A stretch of 64,000 nucleotides of DNA from assembly GCA_022264855.1 (NCBI GenBank), contig JABYQU010000024.1:62001-126000 (forward strand). Reading direction: 5' to 3'. How positions within the stretch are numbered: position 1 is the stretch's first letter; each line of letters starts with the position of its first letter. Both the position numbers and the translations under genes were made by a program. Positions 21,824 to 33,562 of the stretch are shown here, piece after piece. This stretch comes from Lenzites betulinus. Lineage: Eukaryota > Basidiomycota > Agaricomycetes > Polyporales > Polyporaceae. The notes beneath the pieces are model-generated. The model saw nothing but the letters and a program-made list of their open reading frames with translations, made no database searches and was not told the DNA's origin.

Positions 21824-24800
21824 AAGCACGCAACGCGGAATTCAAGATGCAAACACTCGATTGGCAGGCTCAATGATGTACTACTCGACATAGCCCTGAC
21901 AGTGCGTCCACCGCCAGCTCCCTGCCGTCCGCGTCCGGAAGACAGAGAGAAAGACCAATACGAGCTCGAGAGTACACTACTGAAGCGACGAGAATAAACC
22001 TAGCGAGGTAGGTAGTTTAGGCCCGCGGGGGCCTGCATATCTGTCCGGGAAACTCCAATGCGGAACGAGTCGCAAAGAAGGGGGTGCCAACGCTGGGTTC
22101 GAAGGCTTCGCGGGTGAGGCAGCGCGGGGCTGCCTCTAAATGCTTGGGTTGCTCAGGATATACCTGAGAGTGTCGAAGGTGAGTATATCTTCAAATGCGA
22201 ATCGGCAGAGAGATGGCGAACCTTTGCGTAGCTCTTCCACGCCGCAGCCCTCTCGCCAGCCGTCCGGCAGCGGCAGAGGGCTGCTTTAGAAGTCTCCGCC
22301 TCACTCTCGGTGCACGGGAGATGAGGCGGAGGGCACATCCGACGGGTGTGCGCACTCAGTATCTCATGTTTGAGGCTAGCAAGGTCTGTGGTGAGTGGAG
22401 ATTCTACTGATACGAGACGGTGCGAACTTACCTGAGGCAACGGGGTGAACGAAAATCGTGTTCGAGCGATGTTGACGCGCCTGAGGGAACAACGGGGTTG
22501 TCCTTCCTGGCTCGCGAGCCATGCGTATGCACGCATGGCATGGTGATTGGAGTTGGACTGTCGAGGAAGAAGTGAGTAAAGTGGGATGGGGAGAATATAT
22601 GAAGGCACTCACGAGACAATAGGTGAGCGAAGAGCACATCTGGACGATCTTGCCGTTGTCTTACGAGATATGCTCGGAGCGAACGTGCGATGGGCTGCAG
22701 TCCGCGTGGAGTACGATATCGCGTTTCGTGCTGAGGTGACAAGCACAAAATGCGAGGGGTGCATCTGAGTCTTGAATAAATAGTCAGCAAACGATCAACA
22801 GTCAATATGGTGTGATGACTCACTACATGCAACAGGGGGGACAATATTCTTGACCGAGCGAACGTGATGCGCCTTGAGGGTCGCGAAGGGGTCGTTCTTA
22901 CCTCTGGAACAACACGCTTGCACACGTGTAGTTGGCCAGAAGCGAGCTACAGGCAAGGAATGTGAGTTTCATGAAGGAGATACGGGAGGTACATTGGCTT
23001 ACAGGACAAAGGATGAACAGGAGGCCTATCCAAGGTGATGAAGGCCAGATATCCCAGTGCCGCGGGAGGAACTGCGCGAAAGGGAGGTTGTCTAGACGAT
23101 GTTGGCGCGCCTTGTAGACGGGATGGTTGTCCCTTCGACGCCGGGAGCCATACATATGCACATGCATGGCGACCAGAGTTGAACTACCGATGGCGGGATA
23201 AGTAAAACGAGGCGAAGATATACCAGTCATGAACTCACGAGACTAAGGATGAACAGGAGGCTTATGCGGACGATCTTGACTGTGTCGGAAGGCATGAGGC
23301 GGGAGCGCACTTGCGATGAGCCGCAGTCCGATGGGGGACGACGATGAGCTTCGTCTCCTGGTACAAAAAACGAAACAATATGCGTTGAGAACTACGCGAA
23401 GATGCCTCCCCGAGCGGCCTTGACGCGCGTTCAGGGTGGCGAGGGTGACCTGTCAAACGCTGGAGCCATGCGCATGTACGCGCATGGTGACCAGGATCAG
23501 ACTGAACAGCACGAGGGTGAGTATCAGGAAGCCGACGAAAAGAGTGAAAAGAACTTACAGGACTAGGGATGAGCGATGAACAGGGTGTCTGTCCGGACGA
23601 TCTTGTCGACGTCTTGGGGGACAAGGCATAGGCGAACTGAGGCGTGCGCTTGAGGAACAGAGTGAGCTCCGTGTCAAGATGACAAGCACGAGAGCTCAAA
23701 GGCGCGCTCGGAGCTGCGCGGCGAGATGTGAACATGAATGAATTGGCGGAATCTTGAGGTCCAAAGAGCGTGAACAATGGAGGCGGTCGCCAAAACCGCC
23801 TAGGGTGCTCGAGAACGCCGAGAATCGTCGACCGCCAGCGCCTCTGATCAGACGAGGACGGTCGGGATGTCGGGCGTAAGTCGAGTTCGACTAGTCGAAC
23901 ATGCGCTAACCAGTGTGACGGGGATCCAGTCCGTCGCACCAGCGAGTGCATGTCGATTGTCGGGGGGAACAGGATGGGATGAACAAAAGATCGCAGAGTA
24001 TAACACCGGGGAGACTGCGAGCGACGGTCTGCTTGATGGACGGTGAGGTGAGTGGCGAAGGATACATCGCATTCCGTAGGGAGGGGCGACGTCGGCAGGT
24101 GCTTGACCAGACATCGCGGAATGCGGCGGTGGAGAAAGGAATCTGAAGATGAACATGTCGGTCGAGCGTATGGGCCGTGGAGACCGGCGTGGGTCGCGGT
24201 AGTCGAGCAAATGCGCCGTGAGGACCGCCGCGAGGGGCAAGGCAACTAGTAGTCATACACATTAGGAGGCAATAATAATGAGGTCTGGGTTTTCTGCGTT
24301 TCAAAGGGGTATAGCCAGCCCCCGCGCTGAATGAGGGTCGCCAGTGTCTGTCGCAGGTGAGAGGGAGTGGAGAGAACACGCCCAGGCGGAAAGGAGACAG
24401 TAGCAACAAGCGCGATAGCCAGTGATATGGGAACGTAACCAATAGACAAAACCGAGCACCGTCAAGACCATAGCCAGAAGACTGCCCAGGGAAAAGTGGC
24501 CAGTGCCTGCCGCAGGAAATAGGAAGCGGAGAGAACGCCCCAGCGGAGAGGAGACAGTGGCAACAAGGGTAGTCAGAATGGGCCGGGAAGATAGTCGCTC
24601 GAGGGCGGCGTTGAAGTGAGAATTGGCCGCGCGAGTGAAGCAGAAAGAGACGAAGACCAGAAGAATAGACGAGAACGACCGGCGGGCCAGCGTTGAGACC
24701 CGGAAAGTTGCTGTGTAGACTGGGTCGTCGACCGTCGAGTGAGGGATGGTCGTGGTCTTGAGAGTCGGTGTCGACTCCGGCTGGACCAGTTCGGCGGTGT

Positions 24801-25392
24801 TTGAGACGACCTCGAGATTGCACAGCGATCTTGGACTTTCGGGTGGCTGACCGACTCGGTCGGATGAACGGGTCTACTGGTGATGAGAATGCAGACCGTA
24901 TATAAGGTATGTGAGAGCTTACCTGAGAGACGTCCCAGTGAGCTGAGCGAGCGCAGTATCCCTCGCCATTCTTCGTCGACGTGCTTGGCTTAGCCGAAGA
25001 AGGGCTTGAATGGGTGGGCCATTGAGCCGTTGGAACCCAGACAAGGAGTCGAGGACGAGCGCAGGCAGTCCACAGAGCACACACCACCGAGCCGAGGCCG
25101 GAAGAGGTGGTTGGTGTTGGAGGCAGTGACCTCAAACAACACCGTGTGTATGCGATGCGGACAGAGGGAGAGCGACGGCTGATCCTCGAGGGGGATGGTG
25201 GTCGTCGAGAGGGAAGGAGCGATAAGGTCCAGTAGCCAGGAAGTCCCCAGTTATATACCCCAGGTGGAAGACACAGAGGCTGGCAGGCTGACTGGCTAAC
25301 TAGCTGACATGTTGAGGGTGCCGAGCATGTAACTCGGGTAGTCAGCCCGGGTTCTTTGGCGGGATGTTGAATTCGAGTTTGGACCAGAGCCT
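21824..25392 (-). mobile_element. dispersed 3.57-kb repeat, copy A
   Basis: This is nearly identical to 45403-48975 (opposite orientation) and to 60555-64000. I infer the sense strand from a TATATAA box near one end (25251-25257 here) and from repeated GTAAGT/GTGAGT donor-like and polypyrimidine-AG sites downstream of it. No long terminal repeats or clear terminal inverted repeats are visible at the homology ends. It has internal imperfect tandem repeats, one set of about 150 bp (near 24300-24600) and one of about 300 bp (near 22500-23600). Long frames exist, up to 580 codons, but they are not kept intact in copies B and C. I recognise no transposase, reverse transcriptase or other domain, so the class is unknown. 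It could be a non-autonomous transposon or a spliced non-coding repeat. Confidence 0.7.
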
Positions 25393-26705
25393 CTCCAGAT
25401 GTCGGCGTCCAAACCAACTGGGCACGTGCAGAGCATAGCGGGTTTCTGAGTGTCCACACGCTGTGAGTACTATAGCAGTGGTATCGTATCGCAAGGTTGG
25501 AGGCAGAGAGTGATCTCGACGCGTCGTGGTGCGCGCGCGTCCAGATTGATTGGCTCGCGTGACCGTGTTGCAGGTTAGCGCCATTCCCCATGCATGATAC
25601 GGCACGCTCAAGGAGGCATTCGTCGCGGTGGTATTCTCTGCAGCGCACTACGTATTGGCTGACAGTACTAACGAGTTATACGCGAAATAGTATGGCGTGT
25701 TGTGCTGCGCACTTAGCGAACATACCGGGTATGTTGCAACCGCGCCATGTATCTTATAATATATAGAAGCCCGGTCCCCGATTAGGAAAGTGCCATTGCC
25801 TTCTACGGAAGGCACTCTTTTCTGTTGCAAAACCACCACTCGCGGTCGCCGTGTTCGACCATCCTCGACCCCGTTGCATTGTTTACAGTGCTAGAAACAG
25901 GCTTCTGGATTCCTGAAGCCGGAGGTCCGGCAGTTACATAGTAAATTCCACAGCAGACCGGTGCAACCATTAGGCGCCCGACAGTCGCTCCCGCACACTA
26001 CCAACTAAGATTCCTCGCGGCATTCCCGGGTCTACATGAGGAGTACGATGAGTGTTCCTGGGTAAATGGCACACAAATATGTAGGTGGATGGGTGGTGAG
26101 TGTTTGCCGGTATACAAATAGTACATGCAATGCCCTACTTTCAGAACGATTTACTCTCAGATACAGATACAGATACAGTATGCCATACTGCTGTGGTACT
26201 TGAATTGTTTACTAATTATAATTTCTAGCAGCTGGGAGTGAGGAAGTGAGGTTGAACGCTGCGCTTTGAACATTTGTTGCCGGCGGTTGACCATCGTTGT
26301 ACGCTACTGCAGGGCTAGCGCCCATACTCCACATCGATGAGCGCGCGGTCACCGCCGACGTCCGCTATCAAGCATTCTCGACAATTCTCCCATGCGCGGT
26401 GTAGCCCAGTAGCCGTCACAAACAACATCATCCGTGGTGGAACCTGGTGTAATATCTAGAACAGTGCTGAGCTATCGATTTTTCTAGATACATCAATAGC
26501 GCCGGCCCAGGGTGTATATAAAGTCGGCGGTGGCAATTGCCACTGACAATGCCACCCAGGCTGCCAGTGCTTTGCCCACTGACATCGGGATGCATGACGT
26601 GGTACGGGGAGCTCGCGGGGCAAATTAATTGCACTGCGGACACATACAGGCTACGGGGTAAGTAAACCAAGCGTGGCCTGGCGCGCGTAGGTAAGTAGTG
26701 GAATA
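25393..26705. other. intergenic, no gene seen
   Basis: The 1.3 kb between repeat copy A and the MITE contains only short frames. A short ATACAG microsatellite lies near 26160. Nothing else can be supported. Confidence 0.5.
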
Positions 26706-27135
26706 TTGGATGACTTCCCGTAAGAATCTAGAAATTTAGAGTCGATTCTAAATCCAAGATCGAGAGGCGGGGCTGCGTCGGACTCTGAATGAGAGCCACT
26801 CGAGCGCCCACAACCAGCGCCTCCCGGCACGCTGACTCAGCTCTCACTTGGCACACAAGAATGGCAAATGTGTGATGGATGAGCTCAACGACCTGCTTAT
26901 TTCGTCGCTTTGACGCCAGCTGCCTTCCCTTTTCGTCGTTTAGAACGCGTTCAAAATCTAGGAGGGGGGTCGACCCCCCCTTCCAGATTTTGGGCGCTCC
27001 CAAAGTTTAGAACTCGGCATCTCGCCAGCGGACTTTGAATCTCCCTCGGTATCTCGGCAGACCTGCCATTTCGAGATGCTCCAACGATTTAGAATGCGTT
27101 CTAAAATTTCTAAATCCTTACGGGAAGTCATCCAT
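26706..27135. mobile_element. 430-bp MITE with 47-bp terminal inverted repeats and TA target duplication
   Basis: The left end TTGGATGACTTCCCGTAAG matches the reverse complement of the right end over about 47 bp with a few mismatches. Both sides are flanked by TA (26704-26705 and 27136-27137). A TA duplication and non-coding interior fit a MITE derived from a Tc1/mariner-type transposon. The interior holds a 14-bp inverted pair near 26963-26985 (GGGGGGTCGACCCCCC). No frame resembling a transposase is present. Confidence 0.75.
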
Positions 27136-27395
27136 TAGAATGTTAGAATGAGGTAAACATGACCGGGGCTCGGGGATGTGAGTGAACCAGGTGAGTAGAC
27201 AACGCGGGTAGACACAAGGTAAATATACTAATAGAGTCTGAGGTGAGTATGTCAACAGTTCCGGTAAATGGAATGCGGAGTGCACGGTCGCAGGTATCCT
27301 CAATTCTGAGGGTTTCCCACTCATTGACATTATTTATGAACTTCTCATCGTTGACTGTTAGGAAATGCGGGTATTGGTTTTCAAGGCTGTGGGCG

Positions 27396-27436
27396 GGAGG
27401 GCCTGCCACCCCGCCGTGCGGGGTGGCAGGCCCTCC
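27396..27436. repeat. perfect 19-bp stem, 3-base loop hairpin
   Basis: GGAGGGCCTGCCACCCCGC is followed by CGT and its exact reverse complement. It is non-coding, lies 260 bp from the MITE and is upstream of no gene start. The stem is very GC-rich and would be stable as RNA or as a cruciform. Confidence 0.9.
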
Positions 27437-27620
27437 AAAGGTTGCGGAGCGTAAATAATGCAAAGCCGTTTCGGGCCGTAGGCACGGGTATCTGCTAGTT
27501 ACTCATAATCGCAGGCAGCTGAGTCTGCTAGGAGTATGCGGCGACGCCTACAGCAATACATACACAACAGATAGACTTCCTGGGCAGAGATTCGATAGAG
27601 GTTTTCACCGATAGAGCGCT

Positions 27621-28986
27621 TTACTCAAATTTCGGCCTGTGTTCGATGCCCGGCGCGAGACCGGCCTTCACGGCGGCGACATAGTGTTGGCGCTTCTCGA
27701 GGTCTATGCAGCGTGTTGGTGTCGTATACAAAATGGCGCGAAAGGAGTTTGGACATACCATGCGCCCACATGGCGGCTCCAATACGGTTCGAGATCGAGA
27801 AGACAAGCCCGATGAGGGGAAGTCGCTCCGCGAGGGCAGCTGCAAAACCGAAAGCTGCGAGTATAATCGTTAAGTTAGACACGTTAAAGACTTTTAGAGT
27901 ACAGTATGTCCGAGGAACAGACGAACCTCGGTAGTCCCATTTCCGCTCTTCGATGAAGGTTGAGACCTGCTCCGTATTCATAGTCTTCGCTTTGAAGTAC
28001 TGTGGACGATGTTAGTGAATATGTTCTAGCTCGGTAGTAGTGGACGGGCATGCTTACGGGCTGGTGAAGGTACCGCGCCGTCCCCAACGCCTTGAACCAA
28101 GCTGCGATAAAGATGCCCGCAAACGGCACGAAGTTGAGCGGGATCATTAGCACTGAGGAGGCCCCCATGTGATCAGCTTTGGAAAGAACTCTGCTATATT
28201 GCGACTCGCGTTTTGTGACGATCCTGCCCGCAGCCCCGCTCATGAAGAGTCCGAGCCCCCACCGCGTGTTCTCGACATGCGGCGGGTTGTCCCACTCCTC
28301 GACGTACGGGCGCCACCAGTCCGCGCCTTTCCCGCGGGATGCAATTGTCTGGTCATATGCGCGCTCGCGCGCAATCCGGATGTTGCGCGAGAGGAAGAAG
28401 TAGATCACGGTCGACACTTGGGTGGAGAGGAAGAACAGCGTCGCGTCTGTTATATTATAAGCACATATTCAGTTAGCGCTACACGGAAACGCTTGAAGAG
28501 ACACGTACAGGTTGGGAGGTCGAAGGGCATGGGTATCCCAAAGAGCGCGTCGCGCGAAAGGCCCGTCACGCGCGGGGACCTGCATGCGAACCTCTGTGAG
28601 CCTCGAGGAGGACGAGGCGCAGTAGTGATACTCACTTAATTAGAAATATCTCCACGAACTTGCGCTGGATTTTGAAAGAGCCAACTCCCTATTGCATGCA
28701 TCAGTACGACGTCTTACCGTGCACCATGCACGGCGCTCACCCACACAATGGCCACTGTGGCACCCCTCACGAACCCGTGCTTGCATTTCTGCCAGGCGGG
28801 AACGTACAAGTTCCTATCGGTAACCAGCCTGTAGAATCCCACAACCACATAGGATGGGGGGAATTGCAGGCGGGAGGTGGCGCGGCGCAGGTTCGAAGGT
28901 ACATCCTCCGTGTAGGGGGTTGGGGTGTCTCCGCCGCTGTATGCACCAGGCACAACGGCAGCCTTCTCAGCGGGAACGACAGACAT
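27621..28986 (-). CDS. Rrt8/LDS-like EI24-domain membrane protein
   Basis: Seven exons (28986-28741, 28688-28636, 28579-28509, 28446-28058, 27999-27927, 27854-27759, 27703-27621) give 336 aa in phase. The protein has several hydrophobic helices (GATVAIVW, ATLFFLSTQVSTVIYFFLS, VLMIPLNFVPFAGIFIAAWF, AFGFAAALAERLPLIGLVFSIS). It ends with the blocks YLHQPYFKAK, RKWDYRAFGFAAALAE and RIGAAMWAHDLEKRQH, which are hallmarks of the yeast Rrt8/Lds1/Lds2 group within the EI24 family. In yeast these proteins localise to lipid droplets and act in outer spore wall assembly, and in other fungi their role is less clear. A candidate intron near 28150-28210 does not fit in phase, so I read that part as exon. 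The N-terminal 50 residues are polar and likely cytosolic. Confidence 0.8.
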
Positions 28987-29494
28987 TCTCAAAGGCGGTA
29001 ACGAGGGATTATGCCAAGCCAAGCTGCGGTGTTTGGGCCTTTCGTCGAGTATGCTGCGTGCTTTAATGTGGTCGTTCGAGTCGAAGAGGCAGCGTTATGG
29101 CCGCACGCAGCACGCCCCGCAGCGTCATGCAATGCATACAGGCTCTAAACTAAGACGTCGGAGCGCCCACCCCTGGCCGCGGAGGGCAGTACGCGGCAGA
29201 GCGCGCCTGCGGTCCGGCCACCCTTACAGCCTACGCTGCGCAACACATCGTCTACACCGCGGCCGGAGACATACACCGGGTACGCATAGGCGCATATTCC
29301 GTCCAGAAGCCATGACATTGTTATGGATTTGTACAACTCTACAACACTTCTTCGGTTCGCGGGCCAGTTGATTGTGAGACGGGCGTGTGCCGCCGCCACC
29401 CGGCAGCGACCCGCACGGGTCTCGTTTCCTCAACATAGGGGAGCGGGGAGAGGGTCGGGGACAGGGGATTCCGTCGCGTGGGTACGCGCACAGG
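28987..29494. other. intergenic between Rrt8-like gene and cofilin
   Basis: This 508-bp stretch is the likely promoter of the Rrt8-like gene and the 3' UTR of cofilin. No further gene is supported. Confidence 0.5.
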
Positions 29495-30229
29495 CTAGTT
29501 CACACCTCGGGAGACCTTGTCGAACACTACGCCGCCTCCCATGTCAGCCTGGCGGGACCGCCGGTGTAAGGAGAGCGAGACGCACCACTATCGTGCGCGA
29601 TCTCGCTGAAATCCGTTCCCTGGATCTCTGTGGCGACCCCTACAAGGGACCGCCGAAGTGCGTCCTTGGACGACGCGAACAACATCTTCTGCTTCACCTT
29701 GGAGTCGTCGGGACACCTGATCAGCGCGATCGCGCGCGTCGCGTAGATAACGCAGCAACCGTCAGCGATCCTTGTCCCTCCGGTGCGCGGCGGGTTCTCC
29801 ATCTACTCTCGCCTCCACCGTCACAGAGCACGCGTCGGCACGACATGACACGCAGCGAGTGGCGGGATTTCACGGAGAGGCCCAGAAAAAGGGGGGCGCA
29901 CTTACCAGGAGTAGAACGTGATCTTGTTCCGCTTCCCGCCGTCCGCCTTCTCGTATTCAAAGTCGTACACGGCCCACCGGCACTCAGCCTCGGGGAGGTC
30001 GGCGATGAAATCGTCGTACGTGCTCGAGGTTGCGCCCTTCTTCTCGACGACGATCTCGGTGTTCGTGGGGTTGAGCGTGAAGATGATGTACTTGCTCTTC
30101 TTCCCAAGCTTCAGCTCCTGGAACGCGTCAAGACAGTCTGAGCTGACGCCGACACCGGAGGCCTGTAGGCACGCGCGCGCACGAAAGTAAGCACGAATCT
30201 TGTGCGCGTGAAAACGGGCGACGTACCAT
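29495..30229 (-). CDS. cofilin/ADF
   Basis: Four exons (30229-30227, 30162-29906, 29716-29589, 29526-29495) encode 139 aa, the usual cofilin length. The first exon is only the ATG, an arrangement seen in fungal cofilin genes. The protein starts [11 protein letters not shown], in which the serine near position 4 is the conserved regulatory region. It keeps [20 protein letters not shown], the actin-binding helix around [19 protein letters not shown], and ends [20 protein letters not shown]. These match cofilin, which severs and depolymerises actin filaments in the cytoplasm. It lies next to alpha-actinin, so two actin-binding genes are neighbours. A broken copy exists at 44596-44860. Confidence 0.95.
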
Positions 30230-30597
30230 GTTTGCAAGTAGTAGATGAGATGGGTAGGGAGGTGGTATGGGGCAGGGGCGCGGGATGGAGAGAGGGAGAG
30301 TGAGGTTGGTACTATAAGAGCATATCACGATGGCCGGCCGCGGCGATTGCCGCGCTCTGATTGGACAAGGCAGTGGGACCCCCTCTGTTCGCGACGATCT
30401 CGTCTCCTCCAGCCCCATGTGTGCAAGCGATGCACGTCTCATGTCATTGATAGTGGATACAGTAATCTATGTTGAAGTGGTACCGTACGCGATACTCAAA
30501 CAGTCCGTGCGGGTGTATCGGAGGACATGGCGCTTCCGGAGCGCGATCGAGCCAAGCTCAGATATCGAAACCGAGACGGCGACGCTGCGGTCGCAGC
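30230..30597. other. cofilin promoter and 3' flank of alpha-actinin
   Basis: This 368-bp gap has a pyrimidine/purine-asymmetric stretch near 30245-30310 just upstream of cofilin, typical of a highly expressed fungal gene. I see no gene in it. Confidence 0.5.
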
Positions 30598-33300
30598 TCA
30601 TCGTTCATCCTGTTCGAATACCTCGTCCAGCCATCTCTCGTAGTCGTACTCAGACTCCCCTGCATTGTTTGTCTCGGATGGCATCGCTTGGCGGAGGAAG
30701 TCGATTGCACTGGCAGGCAAGTGCGCCACGCGCAGGTCGAGCTCCGTAACGTACGGCTGCGATCGCAGCGGTTAGTAACTGCGAAAAGGAACGCCCGTGG
30801 GTCAGCCCACCTTGTCTGCAGCGATACCACGGAAGGCCTCGCGCAGTTGCGCAGGAGACGTCTGATCCTCCATGATGTCCACCTATTCCCATTGTGAGCA
30901 TCTACGAGCACTCCTGAAGCCACGGACAGCGGCGTACCAAAAGGTTGATGAACGCTTCAAACGTGACTGCCCCATAATCCTGCAGCAGTTGGTCGTATAT
31001 TAGGTCCATGTCCTCGTCCTGAAAGACACATCATCAGCGTATTGCAAAGTCAAAGGCCAGGATGATGTACCGAGTAAACAATCCCGAGACTCGCGAGCGC
31101 AGCCGCCATCTCCGGCTGGCTGAGCGTGTTTGACTCATCCTTGTCAAAGTACCGAAACGTGCTCTCGAACTGCTCCAGTTGTGCTGGAGTCAAATTTGTC
31201 ATGTTACGAGACACCACCTGCGGTAAGTGTATGTCAGCAACCACGAAAACCCAACGAAGGGGGTCTAATGTACCTGATTGTCGATGAATGCGATTTTCTT
31301 GGTGATGCTCTGCGAAAGAAGTTCGAGCTCGAATCGCAGATCCTCTACCGTGAAAACCGTATAGTCGTTCTCATCGACATTCGCGTCCCGGCACTCATCC
31401 TCCACCGCGGCTACTATGTGCAGCGAGTCGGATAGAGCAGGCATACGCGTTTGCACGTCACGGACTTGTTCCATTTGCTCATCCAGTGGCCCTTCTATTG
31501 AGACAAGCTCAGTCGAGATCAGGCGTAGGCGTCGTTCAAAGTCGTTGGCTAGGTCGGCGAATTTGTGGCGTAGGTTCTCTTTGATTCTGGGACAGGTTAA
31601 TGACTAGAAGGAGTGCAGGCCAAGTGACTTACTGTCGTATTTCTGCATTGATGGCCTTTGACCGTTCTGCTTCGGCGTTCAACAGCGTATTCCACGCGCC
31701 GTCTACATCTGCCAATGATAGCCCTAAGGGCGGAACATACTCCCTCAAGCCGTACGTCTTCAGCTTCGTCTGCACGTTACCGAAGAGGGTGGCGACGTCT
31801 TGCTTCTCAGTCACCCAAGAACGTTTGGTCGTCTGTTTGTACTGTTGGAACGATGCAGCGTGTTGTCGTGCGTCTGCATACGTGCCGACAAACGACTTTG
31901 CGGCCCAGTTTGTGCGCATCTCGGACATGGACCGGAGGAGTTCGCGGACACGCCGCTCGTAGTCGTTCCGGGATGTCCATACCGACTGCATCAGCTCAGC
32001 GAACTTCTCAAGGCGTCTGGAAACTGTCTCGGTTTGTTCTATTGGATGGTTAGTCAGGTATGATGCGTACCAAATTGAAGTGGACCGACCCATAGACGAG
32101 AACGCATGGAAGTAACCAGCAACGTAGGTCATAACACTGCGTTCGTCAGGACGCTGGGTGTCGCACAGATCTGCGACTTCAAGGAGTTGCTATCGAATAG
32201 TGAGAGGAAATTAACGGATCATGGATGTGCAAAGCAGAGAAAGAACAAACAGGAATGCCCAGATGTTCTTCAGCAATCTGGAAAGCTAGGCGAGTATTTC
32301 CGTGGCGATCTTCCTATAGTATGGACGACGGTCGGTACAACAGCACTCCTACTAGATGCATCGCATTTACCTTGTCGAGTTTGTCGTAGTCGATGAGGTC
32401 AGGCCGATGACAATGTATAAGAGCACACCTACATGGGCTCAGACAACCAGTCGCTGCAACGTACCGTCGTATCACTTACAGGGCAAGCCCGTCGGACCAG
32501 CTAAGCGAGAAATCTTGCACATCGACCTCCTTGTAGGGCTCCGTTTTCCGCTGACACCAGAGGAGCAAGCCTTCCTTGGCAGACAGACCCTCCTCGCTTT
32601 ATGTACTGCATTCAGATCACGATGCACGGCATGTAGGTTTAGCCCCAAGTAGCCAATATGGACCAACCTGATATCTGCGATGGTGAACCGCAAGATGAGG
32701 GTCCAAATCATGCCAAGAATGAGCTTCAAGTTTCCGTCGATGATATCTTTCAGCACATGAGAGTACGGCCTGTGTGGTAGCCACACTGAAGCACACCTTC
32801 GGGACCTATGTTGGTCAGCTTTACACCTCTGGAGGTGATGAACTCGAGGGCCTTGTTCACGTTCTCTGCTTTCTGTATGCGCATTCTCGGAGTCTTGTTA
32901 TAGCGTCCCAGAGACGTGTCGCCTGTCCGGAATTTAATCCTTCAAGCGGCGATTGAGCAAGAGGAGACATACCCATGATTTCCTAGGCGTCCGGTCAACT
33001 TGGGTATTGCGCGAGGGTGTGCGGGCTTACCATGAGTTGGATCAGCCGTACACCATCTGATAGGTCCTTTACGAGGGAGGTCATCGGAGGATAGTTGTTC
33101 GCTTCCAGCTTGGTGTTCAGCCTGTATTACCATTAGCCGCAGTGCACCGGAGTGTAAGGGCTGGAGAGGGCGGACCATTTGCAGAAAGTACGTTCCTGAA
33201 CATCACGGGAGCGCGCCTCGATAGACTCGATGATCGTCGGAGACAGGGGAGAGAGGAGACCGGGTCCCCAGGACGCCCTGTTGGTGTGGTAGGTGTCCAT
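30598..33300 (-). CDS. alpha-actinin
   Basis: The ATG at 33300 begins [11 protein letters not shown], and the TGA is at 30598. The gene has many small introns, several near the N-terminus. I see two calponin-homology domains. The first contains [17 protein letters not shown] and [14 protein letters not shown], then [19 protein letters not shown]. The second contains [45 protein letters not shown] short rod of spectrin-like helices follows (about 230 residues). The C-terminus has an EF hand with a full calcium loop [12 protein letters not shown], a second degenerate EF hand, and a calcium-insensitive EF module ([12 protein letters not shown]). This is the fungal alpha-actinin order. It crosslinks actin filaments, as at the cytokinetic ring. 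The gene diverges from Pob3 with 262 bp between the two starts. Protein length is about 630-650 aa, an estimate because I did not fix every exon end. Confidence 0.93.
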
Positions 33301-33562
33301 GACGGCGAGTACGGGCGTCGGTGCAGCGCGGGGGCGACGGCGCGGAGTGGGCGGGGCGGGGACGGCAGACGGGCTGAGGGAGACGGAGGGAGAGAGGCGG
33401 GACAGGCGCGAGTGGGCGGGCGCAGGTGGCGCGCGCGAACACGAGAGCGTGTTCAAACTCCGCAACGCGTCCTCTGCGCGCGCCCGGCATCCCTGTCCCA
33501 GCTCTTGCCTCCTCTCCACCACCACCTCTCCGCCCTTGCGCCTCTCGGTCTCGACAGCGGCC
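33301..33562. promoter_or_regulatory. divergent promoter of alpha-actinin and Pob3
   Basis: Both starts face away from this 262-bp gap, so regulatory elements for the two genes must be shared or overlap. The strand is purine-rich on the side of alpha-actinin and pyrimidine-rich (CCTCTCCACCACC) just upstream of the Pob3 ATG. No TATA box is clear. Confidence 0.6.

Noticed and set aside
23906..25648. 580-codon frame in repeat copy A
   Set aside because: It begins outside the repeat, is broken in copies B and C, shows many amino-acid changes where open, and has no recognisable domain. Not called as a gene, although selection was not measured.
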